Source: Oceanobacter sp. 1_MG-2023
Lineage (GTDB): Bacteria; Pseudomonadota; Gammaproteobacteria; Pseudomonadales; Oceanobacteraceae
Assembly: GCF_030689025.1 (NCBI RefSeq)
Contig: NZ_JAUYWA010000003.1
Span: 124,001-188,000, forward strand
Direction of reading: 5' to 3'
DNA: 64,000 nucleotides
The translations under genes were made by a program, and so were the position numbers. Below the pieces are notes generated by a model. That model had not been told where the DNA came from. It saw only the letters and a list, made by a program, of their open reading frames with translations, and made no database searches. Shown here piece after piece: positions 26,708-35,541 of this stretch. Positions within the stretch are counted from its first letter, which is position 1; each line of letters opens with the position of its first letter.

Positions 26708-28071
26708 GGGTTGGGTGTCTCTGTTGTGGCGTGTGTGACATGGTGTTTGGCGCGTTTGGGGGTTCTTTGAGCGCTGGAGTGCGCTCGAGGGCCATGCTCT
26801 GCCCAGCGCGCAATATTAGCCAGTGCCAGTAAAAACATAAACATATAGGCATTGGCGGGTATTTGCAGGTTGAAGTCGACCGCAGAATGTATCCCTATGG
26901 CAATGATTCCCATGGTAGCGCCAAACCCGGCACCTTTAAGTAATTCATTACGCCGGATGCTCATCGCGCGGATTGCTCGCCATAAAGAGACCAGCACTAC
27001 ACCCAGCATGACAACAAACGTTGGAGCACCAAACTCCGCCAGGAACTGAACATAGTCGTTGTGGGCATGGTTATAGACGTTGGGGTCTACAACGTCAGGG
27101 GACTTGTATTTGGGGAATGTGGTCTGAAAGCTGCCGGCACCAATACCTCCAAATGGTTGTTGCTGCCACATAAGGAAGCTGTCTCGAGCTACCTCGTCGC
27201 GATTTTCGGTATCGACGGACGAGTTTTGCAAGCGCTCGGCGACCTTGTCGACGCCAAAAAATGTACCCACAATAGCGATATCAATAACCAGCAGGCTGGT
27301 TAACAGGATTGTGGTCGATTTTGATTTATGGCGCATCAGCACCAGAGCCAAGGCACCGGCAATCATCATGCTGGCAAAAAACGCTGTATTACCCATGCGT
27401 GAGCGAGTCATCACCAGGGCAATCACCATAATGGCTAGCAACAGTCGCAAGATAACCTTGCTGCTCAGCAATACCTGTATGGCCTGCCGCAGTCGTTGCC
27501 TTAGCGATCCCTGATAAACCGTTGACTGCGCCAGTAAAAAGCCGATTCCCAGTGCCAGTGCCATTTCAAGGTATCCGGCGATATGGTTACGATTGACAAA
27601 AGTACCGGTTGCGGTGCCTATGTATGCCCATTTGGCTTCAAAAAAGCCGTATTCCCAACCTGTCAGTACCATGAGTGAACCGTACGAAGCCTGGAAAGCA
27701 GCGGCCAATACAATCGTCCAGATTGCTTGCTGGATACGATTTTGCGAATGAACAAGCAGCAAGGTCAGCATAAAGAAGCCGGCATAACCAAAGCCTTTGA
27801 ACAGGTACATCCAGGTATCATAATGAGCAGAGCTGATCCATAGCGCTTGAGCGGCAACCCAAAGCTGGATAAGCAACAAACCGACCCAGAGCCAACGACT
27901 GCGTACAAATGCAACCGGGAGTGTTGTGAGATTCTGAGTATGTAACCGAAGTTCCAGCAATAGCAGACCGCCGGTAATGGCTGTGTATAACGGCCAGGCC
28001 CAATCGGTATAGCCACCAAATGGCAAAGGTAATACAAATAGCAAAAGCAGATAAGCACGCCAACGAGTCAT
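26704..28071 (-). CDS. O-antigen ligase family membrane protein (Wzy_C domain)
   Basis: A 455-residue protein with about 12 membrane helices. Hallmarks of the Wzy_C/WaaL family are FVNRNHIAGYLEMALALG, the TRSRMGN motif and the large periplasmic loop containing FGGIGAGSFQTTFPKY and YNHAHNDYVQFLAEFG, with the conserved His pair. The start at 28071 (MTRWRAYLL) is preferred over an upstream in-frame ATG at 28116, which would place an odd polar extension ahead of the first helix. It could be an O-antigen ligase, a polymerase or a protein O-oligosaccharyltransferase. It is separate from the main polysaccharide locus and coupled to a phosphatase. Confidence 0.85.
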   Translation of the reverse strand: MTRWRAYLLLLFVLPLPFGGYTDWAWPLYTAITGGLLLLELRLHTQNLTTLPVAFVRSRWLWVGLLLIQLWVAAQALWISSAHYDTWMYLFKGFGYAGFFMLTLLLVHSQNRIQQAIWTIVLAAAFQASYGSLMVLTGWEYGFFEAKWAYIGTATGTFVNRNHIAGYLEMALALGIGFLLAQSTVYQGSLRQRLRQAIQVLLSSKVILRLLLAIMVIALVMTRSRMGNTAFFASMMIAGALALVLMRHKSKSTTILLTSLLVIDIAIVGTFFGVDKVAERLQNSSVDTENRDEVARDSFLMWQQQPFGGIGAGSFQTTFPKYKSPDVVDPNVYNHAHNDYVQFLAEFGAPTFVVMLGVVLVSLWRAIRAMSIRRNELLKGAGFGATMGIIAIGIHSAVDFNLQIPANAYMFMFLLALANIARWAEHGPRAHSSAQRTPKRAKHHVTHATTETPNP

Positions 28072-28117
28072 GGTACTGCCAGTCCTTGAAATAGAAATCA
28101 CCGGTGGGAACAACAAA

Positions 28118-28147
28118 CAAAAAAAGCCCGGAAAACCGGGCTTTTTA
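28118..28147 (-). terminator. Rho-independent terminator
   Basis: On the minus strand AAAGCCCGG (28137-28145 complement) pairs with CCGGGCTTT (28123-28131 complement) across a TTTT loop, followed by TTTTTGTTTG. It lies about 50 bp after the stop of the secreted repeat protein gene and would insulate the O-antigen-ligase-like gene from it. Confidence 0.9.
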
Positions 28148-28196
28148 ACTGATCAGTATAAACCCGCCATATCTAGCCGGTTTCTAATCTACAGGA

Positions 28197-28811
28197 TTAG
28201 AATGGACTTGTCGCTGGAGGCGTAGTGTTGCTGTCTTCGTCAAGTGCCACTGAGATCACAGATGTCGTCGTACCTGTTGTCGCCAGTAACGTTCCGGCTG
28301 CAATATCACTTGAAGAGAAACCAACAGAAGCCGCTGCTGCTGTTACTACCGTGCTGGACTGGCCACTGCTGACCACACCGGCAACGATTACTTCTGCAGG
28401 AATACCTGCAGCAATGCCTGCCTGCATTACGGAGGACACCGGTACGTTGTTGGCAACAGCAGCCTGGGTAACACCAGCAATCGCATCGATGGCGCTAACG
28501 CCGTCAATTTGTATCACTGCTGCCATAATATCTTTGGTGCTGATGCCAGCTTCAAGAGCTGCAGAGGCTGCTGACTGGATAACAGACACTGGAGAAACAC
28601 CAGAAGCGATAACGGCAGCAATGATATCGCTGGCACTGTAACCAGCAGCGGCCAAGTCGGCAGCCAGCTGGGCATCGCAAGATCCACCACAATCTGCAGA
28701 GGCCTGCAAGTAGGCATCTCCCAAAGACATGACAGACAGGTAGTCGGTGATAGCGGCAGAAGCAGACATGCTGCTCAGGCCGATAATGGCACCCAGTAAA
28801 ATTTTTCGCAT
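28197..28811 (-). CDS. Secreted alanine-rich helical-repeat protein, unknown function
   Basis: A 204-residue protein that I do not recognise. It has a clean signal peptide (MRKILLGAIIGLSSMSASA) and a Cys pair in ADCGGSCDAQL. From about residue 50 to 180 it consists of degenerate repeats of about 18-20 residues with the pattern AG-[YIFV]-S-x-x-D-I-[IM]-A-A-V-I followed by G-V-S-x-x-x-V-I-Q (for example AGYSASDIIAAVIASGVSP and AGISTKDIMAAVIQ). Composition is dominated by Ala, Val, Ile, Ser and Gly, and the C-terminus is a Thr/Pro-rich tail. It looks like a periplasmic or extracellular alpha-solenoid. It is monocistronic with its own promoter and terminator. Confidence 0.75.
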   Translation of the reverse strand: MRKILLGAIIGLSSMSASAAITDYLSVMSLGDAYLQASADCGGSCDAQLAADLAAAGYSASDIIAAVIASGVSPVSVIQSAASAALEAGISTKDIMAAVIQIDGVSAIDAIAGVTQAAVANNVPVSSVMQAGIAAGIPAEVIVAGVVSSGQSSTVVTAAAASVGFSSSDIAAGTLLATTGTTTSVISVALDEDSNTTPPATSPF

Positions 28812-28846
28812 GGTCGTAATCCCTGTGAATTTATAAAATCTGGTTA

Positions 28847-28875
28847 ATTGTACCCCGAGGGCAAAGTGGCTGCAA
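28847..28875 (-). promoter_or_regulatory. Sigma-70 promoter for the secreted repeat protein gene
   Basis: On the minus strand TTGCAG (28870-28875) and TACAAT (28847-28852) are spaced by 17 bp. The -10 lies about 35 bp upstream of the ATG at 28811. Confidence 0.65.
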
Positions 28876-29395
28876 AGCCTGGTTGGCTAAAAATGGTTAT
28901 ATTTTATACAAACAACGTTTTGCGTCGTGGTTGTTGGGAATTGTTCAGTGGTTGCTGGGTGGTGGTTGGAGTTGTGTGTAAAGAGAGTCTCTCGTTGCTG
29001 CCGTTGCCGCAATGACACGGCCTACTAAATTTGGCTTATTTTGAGACATCGTCCCGTTTATTTTGTTGATTTTGCGTTTGGGATAATTGGGTCACATGTT
29101 TTATATAAAGAGTACAGAAAAGCGAACTTGTGGACTGGTTATCACTCAGTGTTGCATCCCACGCAGTGACCTTACTCATTGATTCACCTTACAAATGGAG
29201 CAAATCATGAAAAGGTAACCGTGGTGAAATTTGTGCGAGCTATCGTGGTTACAAATTTTTACAAGGCATGGCGATTTATCCTGTGATCGTGCAGAATGCG
29301 CCTTCGCTCAGTAAGGTTATTCCCTACGGCACTTGTACTCCGTGCTGGATGAGGCAAAAGGCTTTGAAGCCCTGAATTAACGGACTGGAATCACT
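28876..29395. other. Intergenic region between the divergent repeat protein and SLC13 permease genes
   Basis: About 520 bp without a recognisable gene. It contains a weak promoter candidate on the plus strand (TTGGGA at 29078-29083, 17-bp spacer, TTATAT at 29101-29106), a GGAG-preceded three-codon frame ATG AAA AGG TAA (29207-29218), an inverted repeat AAATTTGT/ACAAATTT (29227-29234 and 29251-29258), and a 35-codon open frame (29268-29375) without a good ribosome-binding site. A long structured leader for the permease gene is possible but not shown. Confidence 0.4.
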
Positions 29396-31180
29396 ATGGA
29401 TCTGGGGAGCAGCAACAGTCTGGTGGATACTGTCTTTGTGGCCGGTTTGTTAATGGTAGTGCTGGTCGGCCTGTCTCTGAACGTCGCTTCGGCAGAAAAG
29501 CTGTTTACCGCCGCATTGATGCTTTTGTTGTTGGCTGGAGTGTTAGCGCCAGCAGAGGCCTTTGTCGGTTTTTCCAACACCGGCATTTTTACCATCGCTG
29601 CATTATATGTGGTAGTGGGCGGGTTAAAGGAATCCGGTGCAACTCAGGTGTTGCGGCGTTATCTGGTTGGCAACCCCAAAAATCAGACATCTGCCAGTCT
29701 TCGCGTTTTGCCTGTGACAACACTGTTGAGCGCAGTGGTTAATAACACCCCGGTGGTTGCCATGTTCACTACGTTATTGCAAAGCCAAAGCAAACGCTTC
29801 TCCATTCAGTTATCCAGTATCCTTATCCCGGTTAGTTACGCTTCGATCCTGGGAGGAACCTGTACTCTGATCGGTACCAGCACGAACCTGGTAGTTGATG
29901 GCATGCTGCGACAGGGGGGGTACACAGGTTTTGGCTTGTTTGAAATTGCCTGGGTGGGGATTCCAATTGCTATTTTGGGGTTGATTTATATCTTTCTGGC
30001 TGGTCGTTACCTGTTACCAGACAGAGAAAGCTCCGTTGAGCAATTTGATCAGGTGCGTGAATACCTGGTTGAAATGATGATTCAACCGGGCAGTGAGTTG
30101 GTGCGTAAAAACATCCAGGAAGCGGGTTTGCGTAACTTGCCGGGGCTTTTTCTGGTCGAAATAGAAAGAGAAGAACAAATTATATCGGCTGTTCGGCCGC
30201 GTACTGTACTCGAAGCCGGAGACCGGTTGGTGTTTGCCGGTAGCCCGGAATCCGTACTTGAATTGCGCAATATTCACGGTTTGGTCCTCGCTAATGACCA
30301 GCGCTTCAAACTGAATGGTGCCAGCTCGGATCGACGCCTGTTCGAAGCTGTGTTATCGCCTTCCAATCCCATGATTGGCCAAACTATCCGCGAAGCGCGT
30401 TTCCGTCATCGGTATAGCGCTGTTGTGCTAAGTGTATCGCGTCATGGCCAACGGTTGCGTGGTAAGTTGGGCGAACTTGTTCTGTGCGAAGGGGATACTT
30501 TACTGGTAGAAGCACAGAAAGGCTTCTTGATGCGGCATCGTAATAGCCGGGATTTTTTATTGGTCAGCAAGTTAGGCACACCGCCATTGGCAGATGAAAC
30601 CAAGGCTTTGCCCGCATTGGCGATCTTTACAGTCATGTTAATCGCTTCAGGCACTGGAATGACCAGTATTCTTGTTAGCTCGATAGCGGCAGCAGGCGCT
30701 ATGTTGGCGATGAAATGTATAACGTATGAAGATGCAGGCAAGTCAATCGACTACTCAATCTTGTTAGTCGTTGCTTGTGCTTTCGGGTTGGGTGCTGCGG
30801 TTGAAAAAGTTGGCTTGGCCAAGGATATTGCCAGTGGTTTGCTGGCCGTTGCCGATTCGCCGCTCAGTGCCTTGATTGCCGTGTATCTGGCGACGGTATT
30901 ACTTACCGAAATGATGACCAACAACGCAGCCGCCATCATTATGCTGCCAATATGTTTAAATACTGCCGAAGTGTTAGGTGCCAATTATGAACCATTTGCA
31001 ATTGCAGTGATGGTTGCAGCTTCTGCCAGTTTTATGACTCCTACCGGTTACCAAACCAACTTGATGGTAATGGGGCCGGGGGGGTATCGTTTTATGGATT
31101 ACGTTAAGTTTGGAACGCCGCTCAGCATTATTGTTGCGGTTACGTCTGTCAGTGTTATACCAGTGGTCTGGTCATTTTAG
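29396..31180 (+). CDS. SLC13-family permease with TrkA-C domains (putative sulfate transporter)
   Basis: A 594-residue permease. Membrane segments at both ends flank a central soluble insert (about 205-400) with two RCK_C/TrkA-C-like domains, recognisable in ELVRKNIQEAGLRNLPGLFL and PSNPMIGQTIREARFRHRYS. Transporter hallmarks are GGTCTLIGTSTNLVVDGM and TPTGYQTNLMVMGPGGY, the paired SNT-type motifs of the divalent-anion/sodium symporter family, and VVNNTPVVAMF. It is followed 28 bp later by cysC and the other sulfate-activation genes, which argues for sulfate as substrate. The start MDLGSSNSLVDTVFVAGL leads directly into the first helix. Confidence 0.88.
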   Translation: MDLGSSNSLVDTVFVAGLLMVVLVGLSLNVASAEKLFTAALMLLLLAGVLAPAEAFVGFSNTGIFTIAALYVVVGGLKESGATQVLRRYLVGNPKNQTSASLRVLPVTTLLSAVVNNTPVVAMFTTLLQSQSKRFSIQLSSILIPVSYASILGGTCTLIGTSTNLVVDGMLRQGGYTGFGLFEIAWVGIPIAILGLIYIFLAGRYLLPDRESSVEQFDQVREYLVEMMIQPGSELVRKNIQEAGLRNLPGLFLVEIEREEQIISAVRPRTVLEAGDRLVFAGSPESVLELRNIHGLVLANDQRFKLNGASSDRRLFEAVLSPSNPMIGQTIREARFRHRYSAVVLSVSRHGQRLRGKLGELVLCEGDTLLVEAQKGFLMRHRNSRDFLLVSKLGTPPLADETKALPALAIFTVMLIASGTGMTSILVSSIAAAGAMLAMKCITYEDAGKSIDYSILLVVACAFGLGAAVEKVGLAKDIASGLLAVADSPLSALIAVYLATVLLTEMMTNNAAAIIMLPICLNTAEVLGANYEPFAIAVMVAASASFMTPTGYQTNLMVMGPGGYRFMDYVKFGTPLSIIVAVTSVSVIPVVWSF

Positions 31181-31208
31181 AGATGGGCTGTTTTTACAAG
31201 GAGCCAGA

Positions 31209-31841
31209 GTGAAAAACGAAAATATAGTGTGGCACAACCATGCGGTGGATAAATCCATTCGCTCCTATATGAAAAAGCAGCAACCTTGTTTGCTCTGGTT
31301 TACCGGTCTGAGTGGGTCGGGAAAATCGACGATTGCAGGGGCCGTAGAAAGCATGCTGGCTGAGCGTTTACAGCACACGTATCTGATGGATGGTGATAAC
31401 GTCCGCCACCGTTTATGTGGCGATTTGGGTTTTAGTGAAGAAGACCGCATCGAGAATATCCGACGGGTTGGAGAGGTCGCGCACCTTATGGTTGATGCCG
31501 GGCTTATTGTGCTGACGGCATTTATTTCTCCGTTTAAAAGTAACCGGGAAATGGTTCGCCAGATGTTATCAGGTGGTGAGTTTATCGAGGTTCATATCGA
31601 TACTCCCATCGATGTGTGTGAAACCCGTGATCCCAAGGGTTTGTACAAAAAGGCCCGTGCCGGAGAAATCAAGGATTTTACGGGTATCGATTCTCCTTAT
31701 GAAGCTCCAGAAGCTGCAGAAATTTGTATCAAGAATGACAACATCAGTATTCAAGACGCTGCGCAACAAGTGATTGACTACCTCGATCAGCATGGCTACC
31801 TCAAACCCGTAAAGGAAGGTTCCGATGCCATTATTGGTTAA
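31209..31841 (+). CDS. cysC: Adenylylsulfate kinase
   Basis: A 210-residue APS kinase that makes PAPS from APS and ATP. P-loop GLSGSGKST is followed by MDGDNVRHRLCGDLGFSEED and RRVGEVAHLMVDAGLIVLTA, then DPKGLYKKARAGEIKDFTG. The start is taken as GTG 31209 (VKNENIVWHNHAV), because the family N-terminus begins here and AGGAG lies 6-10 bases upstream; in-frame codons further upstream overlap the permease gene. Its 3' end overlaps cysQ by 17 bp. Confidence 0.94.
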   Translation: MKNENIVWHNHAVDKSIRSYMKKQQPCLLWFTGLSGSGKSTIAGAVESMLAERLQHTYLMDGDNVRHRLCGDLGFSEEDRIENIRRVGEVAHLMVDAGLIVLTAFISPFKSNREMVRQMLSGGEFIEVHIDTPIDVCETRDPKGLYKKARAGEIKDFTGIDSPYEAPEAAEICIKNDNISIQDAAQQVIDYLDQHGYLKPVKEGSDAIIG

Positions 31842-32646
31842 TCAGGTTATCGATATTGCCCGCACCGCTGGAGCGGCAATTCTGGAAATTTACAACACTG
31901 ATTTTGCACAGTACGAAAAGAGTGATTCCAGCCCGCTCACAGAGGCCGACCTCGCCGCGCACCATATTATTTGCGATCGCTTGGCCAGTATTAGTGACTA
32001 TCCTGTGCTATCAGAAGAGTCTGATAAAGAAGATATAACCTGGGAAAAACGCAGTCAATGGAACACGTATTGGCTGGTTGACCCGCTGGACGGCACCAAA
32101 GAATTTATCAAGAAGAATGATGAATTTACCGTCAATATTGCCTTGATCCAAGGTGGACGAGCTGTTCTGGGGGTGGTGTATTGCCCACCTCTGGATCGTA
32201 TGTATTATGCCGCCGATGAAATTGGTGCCTATCGCCAGGATGGTACCGCGGAAGCTGTCAAGCTAAGTGTGGCTGATGAACCAGGTACTGATGAAGCATG
32301 GAACGTTGTCGGTTCCCGTAGCCACGGCGCGGAAGCGCTGTCTGCCTTTTCTCAGCAACTGGGGGAAGTTAACCTGGTTTCGATGGGCAGCTCTCTGAAG
32401 TTGTGCCTGGTTGCTGAAGGTGCTGCACATCTTTATCCGCGACTGGCTCCAACGTGCGAGTGGGATACGGCCGCAGCGCAAGCTATTGTGGAACATGCTG
32501 GGGGGCAGGTCTTAACTCCGACATTGAAAAAATTACAGTACGGTCAAAAAGAAGACTTACTTAACCCGTATTTTATTGTTTGTGCTGAGGCCGGTGAGCG
32601 CTGGAGTGCAGTGTTTACCGAACTGGCTCAACCTGAACAAGCTTAA
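31825..32646 (+). CDS. cysQ: 3'(2'),5'-bisphosphate nucleotidase CysQ
   Basis: A 273-residue inositol-monophosphatase-fold enzyme that dephosphorylates PAP, the by-product of PAPS use. Metal-binding motifs are SPLTEADLAAHHII, LSEESD, WLVDPLDGTKEFI and CEWDTAAAQAIVEHAGG. The ATG lies inside the end of cysC with AAGGAAGG upstream. Its presence next to cysC supports active PAPS turnover in this operon. Confidence 0.95.
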   Translation: MPLLVNQVIDIARTAGAAILEIYNTDFAQYEKSDSSPLTEADLAAHHIICDRLASISDYPVLSEESDKEDITWEKRSQWNTYWLVDPLDGTKEFIKKNDEFTVNIALIQGGRAVLGVVYCPPLDRMYYAADEIGAYRQDGTAEAVKLSVADEPGTDEAWNVVGSRSHGAEALSAFSQQLGEVNLVSMGSSLKLCLVAEGAAHLYPRLAPTCEWDTAAAQAIVEHAGGQVLTPTLKKLQYGQKEDLLNPYFIVCAEAGERWSAVFTELAQPEQA

Positions 32647-32682
32647 GCCTAGTGTCAGCCCATATTCGAAAAAGTGACGATT

Positions 32683-33597
32683 ATGACTATCAGTAAAAAA
32701 CGCCTTACTCACCTCAAACAGCTTGAGGCTGAAAGTATCCATATCATCCGTGAAGTGGCTGCCGAGTTCGATAACCCGGTGATGTTGTACTCCGTTGGTA
32801 AAGACTCTGCTGTAATGCTGCATTTGGCCTCCAAGGCTTTTTTCCCTGGCAAACCACCATTCCCTTTGATGCATGTGGATACCACTTGGAAGTTCAAGGA
32901 AATGATCAGCTTTCGCGACACCATGGCTGCCAAAGTCGGTATGGATCTGATTGTGCACGTTAACCAAGATGGCGTAGATCAGGGTATTGGCCCGTTTACT
33001 CATGGTTCCTCGGTACATACCGATGTAATGAAAACCCAAGGGCTGAAACAGGCGCTGGATAAATACGGCTTTGATGCCGCCTTTGGTGGTGCGCGTCGAG
33101 ATGAAGAAAAGTCACGTGCCAAAGAAAGAGTGTATTCCTTCCGGGATAAAAACCATCGCTGGGATCCGAAAAACCAGCGTCCTGAGCTGTGGAATATCTA
33201 CAACGGCCGTATCAACAAAGGCGAAAGCATTCGTGTCTTTCCGCTCTCTAACTGGACTGAGCTGGACATCTGGCAATATATCTATCTTGAAAGTATCGAG
33301 ATTGTACCTTTGTACTACGCTGCCATGCGTCCGGTTGTGGAACGTGATGGCATGCTGATTATGGTTGATGACGAGCGTATGCCGATCCAAGATGATGAAA
33401 AAGTCCAAGAAAAAATGGTGCGTTTCCGGACTTTGGGTTGTTATCCGTTGACAGGAGCCGTTGAATCTGAAGCTGCCACTCTGCCAGAAATTATTCAGGA
33501 AATGCTACTGACTACTACGTCCGAGCGTCAGGGGCGTGCTATCGACCACGATTCATCCGGCTCGATGGAAAAGAAAAAAATGGAAGGATATTTCTGA
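32683..33597 (+). CDS. cysD: Sulfate adenylyltransferase subunit 2
   Basis: A 304-residue catalytic subunit of ATP sulfurylase (PAPS-reductase-like fold), partner of CysN. The PP-motif is in [58 protein letters not shown] and the C-terminal [20 protein letters not shown] are conserved. ATG 32683 is preferred; GTG 32674 is a possible start three codons earlier. The distance to cysN is unusually long because a 174-bp inverted-repeat element lies between them. Confidence 0.96.
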   Translation: MTISKKRLTHLKQLEAESIHIIREVAAEFDNPVMLYSVGKDSAVMLHLASKAFFPGKPPFPLMHVDTTWKFKEMISFRDTMAAKVGMDLIVHVNQDGVDQGIGPFTHGSSVHTDVMKTQGLKQALDKYGFDAAFGGARRDEEKSRAKERVYSFRDKNHRWDPKNQRPELWNIYNGRINKGESIRVFPLSNWTELDIWQYIYLESIEIVPLYYAAMRPVVERDGMLIMVDDERMPIQDDEKVQEKMVRFRTLGCYPLTGAVESEAATLPEIIQEMLLTTTSERQGRAIDHDSSGSMEKKKMEGYF

Positions 33598-33604
33598 CTA
33601 TCCA

Positions 33605-33778
33605 TACCGTTCAGATAAAAGAACCTACTTCTTCCTACTTGCAGACAGTAGGGTATTGCCCACAACAACACCCGTCGGAAAGTGAGTGGTGAGGGTTGCA
33701 AGAGGGAAGAGGGAAGGTTGCAAGTAAAACGTAGGGTAGTCACTTTCCCCGATGTTATAAGAACTTATCTGAACGGTA
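33605..33778. mobile_element. MITE-like element with 14-bp terminal inverted repeats
   Basis: TACCGTTCAGATAA (33605-33618) and its exact complement TTATCTGAACGGTA (33765-33778) bound a 174-bp segment between cysD and cysN. The outermost TA at both ends could be a target duplication, as made by IS630/Tc1-mariner-type transposases. Inside are further repeats: TACTTGCA near 33637 versus TGCAAGTA near 33718, and GGTTGCAAG twice (about 33693 and 33715). It carries no open frame of note and interrupts the usual tight cysD-cysN spacing. No second copy was noticed in this window. Confidence 0.6.
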
Positions 33779-33919
33779 AAACATAGGCCTTTTATCCTGA
33801 TACGTCACACAACAGGCCAGCAGAAAAATAAATTCATGGTTTGGCCACTGTGTGACCTGATCGAAATAAATTTAATATGTGGATACTCCAGCAATGCTGG
33901 AATGCAAAAAGGTAATAAA
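33779..33919. other. Remaining cysD-cysN spacer
   Basis: Together with the inverted-repeat element this makes a 322-bp gap between cysD and cysN. No gene or clear promoter is seen; the cysN ribosome-binding site AAAAAGG (33906-33912) is at its end. Confidence 0.5.
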
Positions 33920-35320
33920 ATGGCTCACGCATCCGATATGATCGCCGATGACATTCTCGGCTACCTGAAGCAACATGAAGAAAAAGACATTCTACGCTTC
34001 CTGACCTGCGGTAATGTTGATGATGGCAAATCCACTCTGATCGGACGGATGTTGCACGATTCCAAACTGATTTTTGAAGATCAACTTGCTGCGATCAAAA
34101 ATGATTCACAGAAATTTAACACCACTGATGGTGAATTTGACCTCGCCTTGCTGGTTGATGGACTGCAGTCCGAGCGGGAGCAAGGCATCACCATCGATGT
34201 TGCCTATCGTTATTTCTCTACTGAAAAGCGCAAATTCATCATCGCCGATTGCCCAGGGCACGAACAATATACGCGCAATATGGCAACCGGTGCTTCCAGT
34301 TGCGATGTTGCCGTTATTCTGATCGATGCCCGAAAAGGTATTCAGACACAAACGCGCCGTCATAGTTATATCGTCAGCTTGTTGGGTATTAAAAACGTCA
34401 TTGTAGCCATTAATAAAATGGATTTGGTCAATTTTGATCAAACCATTTATGAACAAATCAGTAAAGACTATACCGAATTTGCGCAATCGTTGGGTTTTAA
34501 TAACATTCATCCAATCCCATTGTCTGCTTTAAAAGGTGACAACGTAGTCGATCGCAGTATTAACACCGACTGGTATACTGGCCCAACCATGGTTGAGCTA
34601 TTAGAAACCATTGAAACCAATAAAGCGGACGAATTTGAAGGTTTTCGCTTGCCTGTACAATACGTTAACCGCCCGAATCTCGATTTCCGTGGTTTTTGCG
34701 GTACCATTGCAGCAGGTGAAATTCATCCAGGTGACACAATCACTACTTTGCCATCTGGTAAGACCAGTAAAGTAGATCGCATTGTTACTGCGGATGGTGA
34801 CCTTGATTTGGCCATTGCAAGCGAAGCCATAACCCTGACACTGGAAGATGAAATCGACATCTCCCGTGGTGACTTGATTTACACAGGTAAAGCCCCGTTA
34901 TTTGGCGATAGCTACCAGGCTGAAGTGGTATGGATGCACGAAACCCCGATGAAAACAGGCAAAGAATACCTGTTCAAGGTGGGTACCAAGAGCGTTTATG
35001 GCATGGTAGATAGTGTTCAGCATCGTGTCGATGTCAATACGATGGAACATCTCGACGCGACTGAACTGAACCTCAACGAAGTTGGCTTGGTCAGCATCTC
35101 TCTAAATGCCCCCGTTGCACTGGACGAATACAGACAGGTTCCAGGTAATGGCTCATTGGTTATTATTGATCGTATATCCAATATTACTATTGCTGCCGGT
35201 ATGGTTCGTGAATTAGCAGAAGGCGGTGTTGCCAAATCGATTGCTGATATGAGCTATGAAGAACGGCTGGCGGAGTTTAATCGTGAAGTAGATACTTTGG
35301 TTCGGAGGTATTTCTATTGA
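33920..35320 (+). CDS. cysN: Sulfate adenylyltransferase subunit 1 (GTPase)
   Basis: A 466-residue EF-Tu-like GTPase that drives ATP sulfurylase. G-motifs: GNVDDGKSTLIGR (G1), the effector region EREQGITIDVAYRYF, DCPGHEQYT (G3) and NKMDLV (G4). The domain II region FRGFCGTIAAGEIHPGD follows. There is no fused CysC kinase domain, consistent with the separate cysC. ATG 33920 is preferred because of AAAAAGG upstream; in-frame codons back to 33836 do not resemble the family N-terminus. Its stop lies at the junction with the A+T-rich polysaccharide locus. Confidence 0.96.
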   Translation: MAHASDMIADDILGYLKQHEEKDILRFLTCGNVDDGKSTLIGRMLHDSKLIFEDQLAAIKNDSQKFNTTDGEFDLALLVDGLQSEREQGITIDVAYRYFSTEKRKFIIADCPGHEQYTRNMATGASSCDVAVILIDARKGIQTQTRRHSYIVSLLGIKNVIVAINKMDLVNFDQTIYEQISKDYTEFAQSLGFNNIHPIPLSALKGDNVVDRSINTDWYTGPTMVELLETIETNKADEFEGFRLPVQYVNRPNLDFRGFCGTIAAGEIHPGDTITTLPSGKTSKVDRIVTADGDLDLAIASEAITLTLEDEIDISRGDLIYTGKAPLFGDSYQAEVVWMHETPMKTGKEYLFKVGTKSVYGMVDSVQHRVDVNTMEHLDATELNLNEVGLVSISLNAPVALDEYRQVPGNGSLVIIDRISNITIAAGMVRELAEGGVAKSIADMSYEERLAEFNREVDTLVRRYFY

Positions 35321-35541
35321 ATGATGTAAATCATCAAGATTCAGGCGGAATGCCTCTTGTAAGTGTGGGTGTTACTACTAAGAATAGAAGGTGTTTAGTA
35401 AAAATAGCTCTTCAGTCTGTTGCTAATCAAAGCTATTCAAATATAGAAATCATACTGGTTGATGATAGGACAGAGGATGACTATTCTTCAGTTGATGAGT
35501 ATTTTGGAAGAAAATTTTACTATAAGGTATTAAAATCGTGA
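35317..35541 (+). pseudogene. Truncated family 2 glycosyltransferase fragment
   Basis: An open frame of 74 codons whose sequence from ATG 35350 (MPLVSVGVTTKNRRCLVKI) is the N-terminal strand-helix of a GT-A family 2 glycosyltransferase, continuing LQSVANQSYSNIEIILVDDR. It stops after about 60 residues, well before the DxD and acceptor regions (normal length is about 250-350). It begins at the cysN stop and marks the left junction of the A+T-rich locus. It is probably a recombination remnant and not functional. Confidence 0.75.
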
